Shown in pieces: positions 6,590 through 13,700 of a DNA stretch of 16,642 nucleotides. A program made the position numbers and the translations under genes. Position 1 is the first letter of the stretch, and each line of letters starts with the position of its first letter. The notes under the pieces are model-generated. The model was not told the DNA's origin and ran no database searches. It saw only the letters and a program-made list of their open reading frames with translations. Source of the DNA: Actinomycetes bacterium (GTDB lineage Bacteria > Actinomycetota > Actinomycetes > Mycobacteriales > Mycobacteriaceae); the NCBI GenBank assembly GCA_023417985.1, contig JAEZDV010000246.1, forward strand, positions 1 to 16,642, written 5' to 3'.

Positions 6590-8032
6590 GTGACGTCTTA
6601 CGCGAACGATCTTTCCCACACGGAACACGAAAAGGTAACGGCCAAGCGACGATTCAACCGTCGGCAACCGGTGTGGGTGATTGTCGCGGTGTTGATCGCC
6701 GTCGAGATCATCAGCGCATTCGAGACGTCGATGATGTTCGCGGCCATTCCGACGCTCATCGCGGATTTCGGCAGTGACGCGTCGACCGTCGGATGGGCCG
6801 TCACGTCGTTCCTGCTGGTCGCGGCGGCGTCGGCTGCCGTGTGCGGGCGCCTCGGCGACATGTACGGACGCGAACGGGTCCTGATCGTCCTCCTGGTCGT
6901 CGCGGCATTGGGATCGATCATCAGCGCCGTCGGCGACAGCCTCACCAGCATCATCATCGGACGCACCATTCAGGGTGTGGCCGGTGCGATCCTCCCGCTG
7001 TGCATCGGGCTCGCTCGCGAACACCTCCCAGCGGCACGCGTGCCCGTGGCGGTCGCGCTGATCTCCGGTTCCGCCGTGGCAGCGGGATCCGCGTCGCTTC
7101 TCATCGCGGGTCTGCTGATCGACTACGCCAGCTGGCACATGATCTTCGTCGTCGCCGCCGTGTACTCGATCTTCGCCGTGGCTCTTGTGGTGTTCGTCCT
7201 GCCGTGGCGGGAGCCGACCGGCACGAAGGAGAAGATCGACTACATCGGCGCTGCCGTGTTCGCAGCGTCCGTTGCGGCAATTCTTCTCGGCGTCAACAAG
7301 TCCCAGGCCTGGGGCTGGGCCGACGGCCGGACACTCGGCCTGATCCTCGGTGGCGCCGCCGTACTGGTCCTGCTCGTCCGCTGGGAACTGCGTGTGCCGT
7401 CACCCATCATCAACGTGCGTCTCTTCGCCGAGCGCAAGTTCTCCTTGACGATGCTCGCCACGATCGCGATCGCGGCCGGCCCCATGGGCGTGGCCACCAT
7501 GATCATCCCGATCATCATGCAGACACCCACCGCCGACGGCTTCGGGCTGGGGCTCAGCGCGACGCACGCGGGCTGGTTGTCGTTCATCGGGTCCATGTTC
7601 GGTTTCGCTTGCACGCCCATCAGCGGCCGGATCTCTGCGGCCGTCGGCTCTCGCGTGTCGATGCTGATCGGCAGCATCCTGTTCGTCGCCAGTACGGTGA
7701 CCATGCTGATGGCACACAACTCGGTGGTCGCGATGACCGCCATGGTCGTGGTGGTGTCCGTGGCCACCGCGTTCGCCTACACCGCGCTGCCGAACCTCAT
7801 CGTCGAGGCCGTTCCCGAGCGCAACACGAGCGAGGCCACCGGAACGAACGCCGTCCTGCGCACCGCGGGCCAGGGTGTCGGTACGTCGGTCGCCACAATG
7901 CTGCTCGCATTCGCCGTGACTCCGGTCGCCGGCCTGAACATGATCGGCGTCATGTTCCTGGTGCTGGCGTTCGTGGCGATCGCGCTCACGGTGGTGATTC
8001 CGCGCGGCGTGCCGGCGGCGACCGTCGACTGA
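6590..8032 (+). CDS. DHA2-type MFS transporter
   Basis: This 480-residue, very hydrophobic protein is consistent with the 14-helix DHA2 branch of the major facilitator superfamily. After a basic cytoplasmic N-terminus (about 25 residues) helix 1 begins. Motif A, GRLGDMYGRERVLI, is at 86-99. The helix-5 region (GSAVAAGSASLLIAGLLID) sits where antiporter motif C is expected but lacks the Pro-Gly pair. The protein should move a small molecule across the inner membrane by proton coupling, as uptake of substrate or export of a toxic intermediate; direction cannot be told. GTG 6590 is the only reasonable start, with a weak ribosome site and a GC hairpin just upstream. It lies downstream of the OYE gene and ends 21 bases before a strong terminator. 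Confidence 0.86.
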   Translation: MTSYANDLSHTEHEKVTAKRRFNRRQPVWVIVAVLIAVEIISAFETSMMFAAIPTLIADFGSDASTVGWAVTSFLLVAAASAAVCGRLGDMYGRERVLIVLLVVAALGSIISAVGDSLTSIIIGRTIQGVAGAILPLCIGLAREHLPAARVPVAVALISGSAVAAGSASLLIAGLLIDYASWHMIFVVAAVYSIFAVALVVFVLPWREPTGTKEKIDYIGAAVFAASVAAILLGVNKSQAWGWADGRTLGLILGGAAVLVLLVRWELRVPSPIINVRLFAERKFSLTMLATIAIAAGPMGVATMIIPIIMQTPTADGFGLGLSATHAGWLSFIGSMFGFACTPISGRISAAVGSRVSMLIGSILFVASTVTMLMAHNSVVAMTAMVVVVSVATAFAYTALPNLIVEAVPERNTSEATGTNAVLRTAGQGVGTSVATMLLAFAVTPVAGLNMIGVMFLVLAFVAIALTVVIPRGVPAATVD

Positions 8033-8053
8033 CCGGCGCGACCGGCCCACTCC

Positions 8054-8096
8054 ACTCGTCTCCTCCCGGCGTCCCGCCTACCGGGAGGAGACGAGT
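8054..8096 (+). terminator. Rho-independent terminator after the transporter
   Basis: A perfect 16-bp stem (8054-8069 with 8081-8096, starting ACTCGTCTCC) with an 11-base loop is followed by TTCT. It begins 21 bases after the transporter stop, so it separates the transporter transcript from kshB. The weak T-run is usual for actinobacteria. Confidence 0.85.
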
Positions 8097-8099
8097 TTC

Positions 8100-8113
8100 T
8101 GTGACGGGTCACA
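8100..8113. promoter_or_regulatory. Palindrome in the kshB promoter region
   Basis: TGTGAC-GG-GTCACA is a perfect 6+2+6 dyad immediately after the terminator and 50 bases before the kshB start. Written as TGTGA-N4-TCACA it resembles a CRP-type site, but the spacer is two bases shorter than the usual N6. It is well placed to be an operator or activator site for kshB. Assignment to a specific regulator is not possible from sequence alone. Confidence 0.45.
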
Positions 8114-8163
8114 CCTACCGTGGGCGAGCGAGTAATCCTTGTACCCGAAGGGGACCTGCTGCG

Positions 8164-9216
8164 ATGACAGCCGTTCAGACACCCGCCGTTTCCCGCTCCA
8201 CAACGCTGGTGGTCAGCGCAGTGGTCCAGGAAACCGACGACGCCTGCTCTCTGGTGCTCGACGTGCCGCAGGACCGAAGGCACGACTTCGACTACAAGCC
8301 AGGTCAATTCCTCACTCTCCGCATTCCGAGTGATCGGACCGGGTCCGTCGCCCGGTGCTATTCGCTGGCGAGTTCACCGCACACGGACGAGCACCTCAAG
8401 GTCACTGTCAAGCGCACCACCGGCGGTTACGGTTCCAACTGGCTGTGCGACAACATCCGGACCGGGCACCTGCTCGAAGTTCTTCCTCCGGCCGGAGTCT
8501 TCACGCCCGTCGACCTCACCGAGAATCTCCTGTTGTTCGCGGCCGGTAGCGGCATCACGCCGGTGATCTCCATCGTCAAGTCGGCGCTCGCCGCGGGTAA
8601 TCGCGACGTGGTCCTCGTGTACGCGAACCGCTCCGAGTCATCGGTGATCTTCGCGCAGGAACTCCGCGAGCTCGCCGCGCGCCACCCCGGCGCCCTCACC
8701 GTGGTGCACTGGCTCGAAAGCCTCCAGGGCATGCCGACACCGCAGCGCCTCGCGACGCTGTCGGCCGCCTACACCGGCCACCGTGCATACATGTGCGGGC
8801 CTGCACCGTTCATGGACGTGGTGCGTGCCGGTCTCGCGTCCGCGGGGGTGCCCAAGGAGCGGATCCACGCCGAGGTGTTCACCTCGCTCTCCGGCGACCC
8901 GTTCGCCGAGGTCCCCGTCCTCGAGATCGACGAGGACGACACCGACGCTGCGGCCGTCACAGTCGAACTCGACGGCGAGACACACGACTTCGTATGGCCG
9001 CGTAGCGCCACGCTCGTCGACGTGATGTTGTCGAAGGGCCTGGACGTGCCGTTCTCCTGCCGCGAAGGCGAATGCGGATCGTGCGCGTGCACCGTCGTCG
9101 CGGGTGAGGTCGACAGCCCGCCGTCCGCAATCCTCGATGCCGAGGATATCGCGAACGGGTACGTGCTCGCGTGCCAGGCCCGCCCGAAGAGTCCCCACGT
9201 GCGCATCGATTTCTGA
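8164..9216 (+). CDS. kshB: 3-Ketosteroid 9-alpha-hydroxylase reductase component KshB
   Basis: This 350-residue class IA-type reductase has the domain order FAD, NAD, plant-type [2Fe-2S]. The FAD site is RCYSLAS at 64-70. The nucleotide site is AAGSGITP at 126-133 with CGPAPFM at 211-217. The cluster ligands are Cys299, Cys304, Cys307 and Cys337 (CREGECGSCAC). GQFLTLRIPS.RTGSVARCYSL and VHWLESLQG closely match KshB as I remember it. KshB passes NADH electrons to the Rieske oxygenase KshA for 9-alpha-hydroxylation, which leads to ring-B opening. ATG 8164 has AAGGGGA about 9 bases upstream. The gene is alone between two terminators, on the opposite strand from kshA. Serving a different Rieske oxygenase is possible but less likely with kshA 1.2 kb away. 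Confidence 0.9.
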   Translation: MTAVQTPAVSRSTTLVVSAVVQETDDACSLVLDVPQDRRHDFDYKPGQFLTLRIPSDRTGSVARCYSLASSPHTDEHLKVTVKRTTGGYGSNWLCDNIRTGHLLEVLPPAGVFTPVDLTENLLLFAAGSGITPVISIVKSALAAGNRDVVLVYANRSESSVIFAQELRELAARHPGALTVVHWLESLQGMPTPQRLATLSAAYTGHRAYMCGPAPFMDVVRAGLASAGVPKERIHAEVFTSLSGDPFAEVPVLEIDEDDTDAAAVTVELDGETHDFVWPRSATLVDVMLSKGLDVPFSCREGECGSCACTVVAGEVDSPPSAILDAEDIANGYVLACQARPKSPHVRIDF

Positions 9217-9238
9217 ACGGGCACAGGCAGAAACGCGA

Positions 9239-9279
9239 AAAACCGTCTCGCAGTCGGATTACGACTGCGGGACGGTTTT
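9239..9279. terminator. Bidirectional terminator between kshB and the SDR gene
   Basis: An 18-bp stem (9239-9256 with 9262-9279, one G-T wobble) with a 5-base loop GATTA has four A bases at its left foot and four T bases at its right foot. It lies between two convergent genes, 22 bases after the kshB stop and 23 bases beyond the SDR stop. It should stop transcription from both sides. Confidence 0.88.
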
Positions 9280-9302
9280 CCTGTAGAGCTACCGGACCTG
9301 CG

Positions 9303-10106
9303 TCAGCGGTTCAGGAGCGCACGCATCGCCTTCGCGGCTCCCTCGACGAGTTCACGGCGCGGAAATCCGCTGCGCTTGACCGCCGCATCGTAGTTACCGC
9401 CCGCGATCCACACGGGACCGTCCTCCAGATGCTCGAGGCCTTCGCGCGCAACATCTTCCGACTCTGCCACGCGCATGCCCGGAACATCGAAGTTGAGACC
9501 GGCACGGACCATCGCCGGGGTGCGGGTGACGCCGAGGACGAGTTCGACCACGTGGACGCCGTAGGGCTTCAGTTCGAGCCAGAGGCTCTCGGCGAACACC
9601 CGGCTGAACGCCTTCGACGCCGAGTAGATGCTCTGATGTTCCGAGCCCATGTAACCCGCCAGCGAGCCCAGCAACATGATGCCGCCGCGGCCGCGCTCCT
9701 TCATCGGTGCGCCGAACAGGTGAGCAAGTTCCACCTGCCGGTGCACGTTGAGGTCGATCACGCCGCGGAACCCGTCGAGGTCTCCGGTCACGAATTCGTG
9801 TCCGTAGCTGTTCGCCCCGGCGTTGAAGATGAACAGACCCACCTCGAGATCTGCTGTCGCGGAGCGGATCTCGTCGACGGCATCAGGGGCGAGCAGATCC
9901 AGCGCGAGGGTGCGCACCTCGACGCCGTTGCTCCTGGCGCGGTCCGCAGTCTCCTCCAGAGGAGCAGGCTTACGGGCGATGAGGACGAGATCGAAGCCGG
10001 CGCGGCTCAATTCGTCCGCGAACGCTGCGCCGACGCCCTCCGATCCTCCGGCGATAACGGCCCACGGGCCGTATTGTGCACGATCGAGGTTGAGGGGTTC
10101 GGTCAT
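9303..10106 (-). CDS. Short-chain dehydrogenase/reductase (SDR)
   Basis: This 267-residue classical-type SDR has a variant nucleotide loop AGGSEGVG at 19-26 in place of TGxxxGIG, an NAG motif at 95-97, Ser148, and catalytic Tyr161 and Lys165 in YSASK. It should oxidise or reduce a hydroxyl or ketone with NAD(P). In this context a steroid hydroxyl is a reasonable but unproven substrate. Start ATG 10106 follows an excellent GGAGG 7 bases upstream; the frame stays open further upstream but without comparable support. It is the third gene after kshA and the cysteine protein, 31 bases downstream of the latter, and ends at the shared terminator. The position of the oxidised carbon cannot be deduced. 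Confidence 0.85.
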   Translation of the reverse strand: MTEPLNLDRAQYGPWAVIAGGSEGVGAAFADELSRAGFDLVLIARKPAPLEETADRARSNGVEVRTLALDLLAPDAVDEIRSATADLEVGLFIFNAGANSYGHEFVTGDLDGFRGVIDLNVHRQVELAHLFGAPMKERGRGGIMLLGSLAGYMGSEHQSIYSASKAFSRVFAESLWLELKPYGVHVVELVLGVTRTPAMVRAGLNFDVPGMRVAESEDVAREGLEHLEDGPVWIAGGNYDAAVKRSGFPRRELVEGAAKAMRALLNR

Positions 10107-10137
10107 CGCGGATCCTCCGGAGGGTCGATTCGAAGCT

Positions 10138-10407
10138 TCATTGGACAATCGGTGCTGGGACAGGTGTGTCGTCGTATACGTCGAGCACACCCGACGCCGC
10201 CGCACGAGTGATGGTCTCCGTCAGCCGGGAGCACGCCATGAGCGGGGCACTCGGTCGCCCGTCGCGGCCGGCACCGTCCTGCACCTGAGGACAGCGCCTG
10301 CGCGCGTCGGCATTCCACTGGATGGAGGTGTGCTCCCAGCTGTTCTTCTGAACCAGCACCTGCGCCGAGCACTCGACGCATCGCAACGGTTCCATCCGGT
10401 TCTCCAT
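10138..10407 (-). CDS. Unrecognised 89-residue cysteine-containing protein
   Basis: I do not recognise this protein. ATG 10407 is 11 bases after the kshA stop, and its ribosome site (AGGAG, 8 bases away) overlaps that stop, so translation is probably coupled to kshA. Four cysteines are at 10, 13, 39 and 59. The C10-x-x-C13 pair with a later Cys-Pro (39-40) suggests a small zinc ribbon or possibly a rubredoxin-like metal site. The middle (KNSWEHTSIQW, 21-31) is rich in Trp and polar residues, and the C-terminus is acidic and Pro-rich. No signal peptide or membrane segment is seen. Coupling to a Rieske oxygenase suggests an accessory or electron-transfer role, but that is inference. It is believable as a gene because of its start signal and tight packing. 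Confidence 0.7.
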   Translation of the reverse strand: MENRMEPLRCVECSAQVLVQKNSWEHTSIQWNADARRRCPQVQDGAGRDGRPSAPLMACSRLTETITRAAASGVLDVYDDTPVPAPIVQ

Positions 10408-10418
10408 CGTCGCTACTC

Positions 10419-11579
10419 CTACCCCGTGCTGGTGGGTTGTTCCTCGAGGGCCTTGCGCGCGATGTTGGCTTCGACTTCCTTCATCCACGCTGCGACCGGG
10501 CGGGTCGTGTCCATCTCGAACTCGAACCGGTCGGTCATCTCCGGCTTCACCTCTTCCACGTCCACGTAGAACTGCTCGTACCAGCGGCGAAGCTGGTACA
10601 CCGGGCCGTCCTCCTCGCAGAGCAGCGGGTTGTCGATACGGGTCTTGTTACGCCAGATCTCGATGTCCTGCTCGAAGCCCTTGGCGATGAAGTTGCCGAA
10701 CTGCTGCGCGACCTGCAGCGCCTGCTCGCCCTCGAAACGATCGGACTTCTTGACGATCATCCCGTACATCAGCACGAACTTGTTCTGGGAGACCGGGTAG
10801 TGGCAGTTGATGAGCGTCGACTCGATGTCGTAGCCCTCGTACTCGTAGACCAGGTCGTCGATCATGAACGACGGGCCGAAGTAGCTCGCATCCGAGCGGC
10901 TGCCGAGCATCCGCGGCTGGCCTGCGGCATGCGGACGGGCGTCCTCGCGGGCCTTGCCGCGCATGAACTGGCTGGCCACGTGACCTTCGAAGACGTTCTT
11001 GAAGTACGTCGGGAAGGAGTAGTGCACGTAGAAGAAGTGCGCCATGTCGACGATGTTGTCGATGAGTTCACGGCAGTTGGTATCGACCTCGGTCCGGTAC
11101 CAGACCCAGTCGGTCCACTCGTCGCTCAGCGCGCCCTCGATCCGGGGGATCGTGACGTCCGCCGGCGGCGGATTGCCCTGCGGGTCGTTCCACACGAACA
11201 GCAGACCGTCCTGCTGGAGCGTGTGCCAGGCGCGAGTCTTGGCGATGGGCGGCACACGACGGGCGTACGGGATGTTGGTGCAGCGGCCGTTGCCGCCCCA
11301 GCGCCAGTCGTGGAACGGGCATGCGACCTGATCACCCTTGACGGTGCCTTGGCTCAGATCGCCACCCATGTGGCGGCAGTAGGCGTCGAGGATCTTGAGT
11401 TCGCCGGCCGTGTCCGCCCAGACGACGAGCTTGGTGCCGAAAGCCTCGACCGAATGCGGCTTGCCGTCCTTGAAGGACTCGGCGAGTCCCAGGCAGTGCC
11501 AGCCACGCGCGAATCGGGTCGGTGCGGTACCCGCGACGATCTCGCGGACCTCGGTGTTGTCGGAAGTGCCCAGGCTCAC
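10419..11579 (-). CDS. kshA: 3-Ketosteroid 9-alpha-hydroxylase oxygenase component KshA
   Basis: This 386-residue Rieske non-heme iron oxygenase has the usual KshA length. Rieske ligands are Cys68-x-His70 and Cys87-x-x-His90. The mononuclear iron ligands are His181, His186 and Asp305, with bridging Asp178 and Asn175 nearby. Long stretches match KshA as I remember it: TRFARGWHCLGL, EAFGTKLVV, PYARRVPPIAKTRAW, VDMAHFFYVHYSFP, and EEDGPVYQLRRWY. With KshB it 9-alpha-hydroxylates 3-ketosteroids. GTG 11579 is chosen because AAAGGA lies 7 bases upstream; the frame is open to 11636 but those residues are unlike the family. It leads the cysteine protein and SDR genes. Subtype and side-chain preference cannot be read. 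Confidence 0.93.
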   Translation of the reverse strand: MSLGTSDNTEVREIVAGTAPTRFARGWHCLGLAESFKDGKPHSVEAFGTKLVVWADTAGELKILDAYCRHMGGDLSQGTVKGDQVACPFHDWRWGGNGRCTNIPYARRVPPIAKTRAWHTLQQDGLLFVWNDPQGNPPPADVTIPRIEGALSDEWTDWVWYRTEVDTNCRELIDNIVDMAHFFYVHYSFPTYFKNVFEGHVASQFMRGKAREDARPHAAGQPRMLGSRSDASYFGPSFMIDDLVYEYEGYDIESTLINCHYPVSQNKFVLMYGMIVKKSDRFEGEQALQVAQQFGNFIAKGFEQDIEIWRNKTRIDNPLLCEEDGPVYQLRRWYEQFYVDVEEVKPEMTDRFEFEMDTTRPVAAWMKEVEANIARKALEEQPTSTG

Positions 11580-11727
11580 GGTCGTCCGTCCTTTCGGGAG
11601 GATTGAAAAGTGGAGGATCACAGGCGGAATCGGCAAGCGGTGTGCCGGTCGGAATCTCGCCCAACTGTTGATCCTGACGCTAGGTGAGCGCCGTCACGCC
11701 CAACCCCGTCGTCTCACTGGGCGGGAC
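11580..11727 (-). promoter_or_regulatory. kshA upstream region with candidate palindromes
   Basis: The 148 bases between the isomerase relic and kshA hold no gene that I can support. CAAC-T-GTTG at 11662-11670 is a perfect odd palindrome. GTGA-N6-TCAC at 11684-11697 is a CRP-like dyad about 105 bases ahead of the kshA start. A promoter for the kshA-cysteine protein-SDR unit probably lies here. I see no terminator between the relic and kshA, so read-through from the ligase gene is also possible. Confidence 0.35.
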
Positions 11728-11895
11728 TTATGAATCCGAAGCGTCGGGCGCCGACCAGAACGCACGCATCGACGTGATCCGGCCGTCGTCGTCGAAGGTC
11801 ATGACGCCGATCGGGGCGAAGACGTACTCGGTCCCGGCCGCCTCGGAGGTGACCCGGAAATGGAAGGCGGCCTCGTTGTCCGCGATCTTCGGGGT
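11728..11895 (-). pseudogene. Relic of a SnoaL-like/ketosteroid isomerase gene (C-terminal part)
   Basis: Directly after the ligase stop TGA (11896-11898), the same reading frame continues for 55 sense codons to TAA at 11728. The translation contains NEAAFHFRVTSE, YVFAPIGVM and TFDDDGRITSMRAFW. That is the C-terminal half of the SnoaL/NTF2-fold steroid delta-isomerase family, where MTFDxDGxITSMRAFW is typical. The N-terminal half, with the catalytic Tyr and Asp, is absent because ligase sequence occupies the place. No start codon with a ribosome site precedes it. It looks like the remnant of an isomerase gene joined by deletion to the ligase 3' end. Alternatives are read-through of a single TGA to give a fused tail, or a sequence error. 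The family call is fairly strong; the history is inferred. Confidence 0.65.
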
Positions 11896-13575
11896 TCAGC
11901 CGATCTTTGCGGGAACAGGAGCGGGAAGCAGCGTGGCCCTGCCGTTGGCCTCGAACTCGGCCTCGAGGCGTACACGTGCTTCGTCGTCGAACAGGACGTA
12001 TTCGGGCGTACGGCCGACACGCACGTACACGGTGTCGTCGGTGTTCCAGGCCGAGGCACGCAACGGCGCCTTGTCGACCTTGTTGCTGCCGGTCAGCGGA
12101 ATCCGTTCGGTCAGGCGGACGAATCGGGGCCACCACTTGTCGCCCATGTCCGGCTGTTCGGCGAGAAACGCGCCGAAGGCAGCGGGATCGAACGTCGCAC
12201 CGGGCTCGAGTTCGACGGCGCACATCACCTGGTCACCGGTCGACGGGTCCGGCACCGCGAATACCGGCGCGGAGAGGACCCCGGGGCAGCGGTGCAGAAC
12301 CCGCTCGACCGGGGCGGCCGAGAAGTTCTCGCTGTCGACCCGCAACCAGTCGGAGGAACGACCCGCGAAGTAGAAGAACCCGTCGGCGTCGCGGTAACCC
12401 AGGTCGCCCGACCAGAAGTCGTTTCCCTTGATCCGGTCGGCCATCGCGCCGGGATTCTTGTAGTACCCCTCGAAGGTGTGGGCGGTGTTCCGCGCGACGA
12501 TCTCCCCGACCGCCTCACCGTTGACGAGGCGTCCGGTCTCGTCGAACCGGGCCGGCGGGCATTCCTCGCCGGTGGTCTCGTCGAGGATCCGCACATCGAC
12601 ACCGCCGACCGCGACGCCGAGCGAACCGGTCGGGGTGTCGGGGGTGCGGTTGATCCTGAAGACTCCCTCACTGGAGCCGTAGCCTTCGATCACCGTGCAG
12701 CCGAAGCGCTCGGAGAAACGGGCGACGTCGACCTCGGAGGCTTCGGTGCCGAAGGCGACCTCGAGCGTCCCGGTCCGGTCGCGCGGATCCTCGGGACGGC
12801 TGAGAACGTAAGCCAGCGCACGCCCCACGTAGTTGACGAAGGTGGCGCCGTAGCGGTGGATGTCGTCGGCGAACCGGCTCGCGGAGAACTTGCGGATCAT
12901 GCTCACGGTCGCGCCGACGCTCATCGCGGTGCCGAGGTTGAGCATGAGGGCGTTGCCGTGGAACAACGGCATGCACAGGTAGGCGATCGAATCGCGGCGC
13001 ATTCGCGTGCGCTCGGCGAGTGGGCCGAACAGTCGTGCCAGACGTCCTTGGCTGACGATGACGGCCTTGGGTGCGCCGGTGGACCCCGAACTGAACAGCA
13101 GGAGCGCGATGTCCTCCGCAGAAGGCACCGTGTCGGGTACCGCGGACCCCCGGAAGGGTTCCAGGAACTCGCGGTAACCGGGGGCATCGACGTCGAGAAC
13201 CTTGTCGGCGGGCAGGCCGTGGTCGGTGCCCTGCACGAGGTGCGCGAGACGGGATTCGGTGATGATCAGGTCGACGTCGGCGTGCCGCACGTCCCGTGCG
13301 ATCTCCGGCCCGCTGCGGCTGGCGTTGATTCCGACGACGACAGCACCCGCGAGGGCACCGGCGCCGATCCAGAACACGAAGTCGGGAACGTTCTCGAGGA
13401 GAACGCCGATGTGGCGTTGCCGCTCGGCGGGCTGGGGCACGGCCGCGACCAGTGCTGCGGCGCGATCGGCGCTCTCCTGCACGACCTCGTCCCAGGTCCA
13501 CTGCTCGTTCTCGAAGCGCAGGCCTACCTTGGTGTCGCCGCGGCGAGCCCGCACTACTTCGGCGAACGTGTCCAA
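11896..13575 (-). CDS. Acyl-CoA synthetase (FadD-type, AMP-forming)
   Basis: This 559-residue adenylate-forming enzyme activates a carboxylic acid with ATP to an acyl-AMP and then an acyl-CoA. Motifs: P-loop FSSGSTGAPK at 161-170; YGSSEG, the adenine and acyl-binding turn; SGDLGYRDADG; and the C-terminal hinge AGRSSDWLRVDSENF. The catalytic lysine is in GSNKVDK (Lys499). It resembles the FadD17-like group of mycobacterial steroid side-chain ligases, but I cannot fix the orthologue. The start is TTG 13575, with GGAGG 7 bases upstream; an ATG just ahead is out of frame and too close to that site. It lies downstream of maoC and upstream of the isomerase relic and kshA, all minus strand. A likely substrate is a steroid side-chain acid or ring-derived acid. 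The last few residues (PAPVPAKIG) may come from the relic junction. Confidence 0.86.
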   Translation of the reverse strand: MDTFAEVVRARRGDTKVGLRFENEQWTWDEVVQESADRAAALVAAVPQPAERQRHIGVLLENVPDFVFWIGAGALAGAVVVGINASRSGPEIARDVRHADVDLIITESRLAHLVQGTDHGLPADKVLDVDAPGYREFLEPFRGSAVPDTVPSAEDIALLLFSSGSTGAPKAVIVSQGRLARLFGPLAERTRMRRDSIAYLCMPLFHGNALMLNLGTAMSVGATVSMIRKFSASRFADDIHRYGATFVNYVGRALAYVLSRPEDPRDRTGTLEVAFGTEASEVDVARFSERFGCTVIEGYGSSEGVFRINRTPDTPTGSLGVAVGGVDVRILDETTGEECPPARFDETGRLVNGEAVGEIVARNTAHTFEGYYKNPGAMADRIKGNDFWSGDLGYRDADGFFYFAGRSSDWLRVDSENFSAAPVERVLHRCPGVLSAPVFAVPDPSTGDQVMCAVELEPGATFDPAAFGAFLAEQPDMGDKWWPRFVRLTERIPLTGSNKVDKAPLRASAWNTDDTVYVRVGRTPEYVLFDDEARVRLEAEFEANGRATLLPAPVPAKIG

Positions 13576-13649
13576 CTCATACCTCCAGATAGTGACCAGC
13601 CGGTTGATGACCGAATGAGGACGTCACAGACGGTTCGATCACAACAGAC

Positions 13650-13686
13650 CCCGGTGGTCGGCCGCGTCGCATTCCCGACCACCGGG
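13650..13686 (-). terminator. Hairpin terminator after the MaoC-like gene
   Basis: A perfect 12-bp stem, CCCGGTGGTCGG (13650-13661) with CCGACCACCGGG (13675-13686), and a 13-base loop lie 14 bases beyond the MaoC stop on the minus strand. Only a weak T-rich stretch (TCTGTTGT) follows. It probably separates the MaoC transcript from the ligase gene, at least in part. Confidence 0.65.
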
Positions 13687-13700
13687 AGCGGAGCGACCCG

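Noticed and set aside
6793..8163. An upstream extension of the kshB frame, open for about 457 codons
   Set aside because: This part is Arg/His-rich, overlaps the transporter gene in another frame and crosses a strong terminator. ATG 8164 with AAGGGGA is a clear kshB start.
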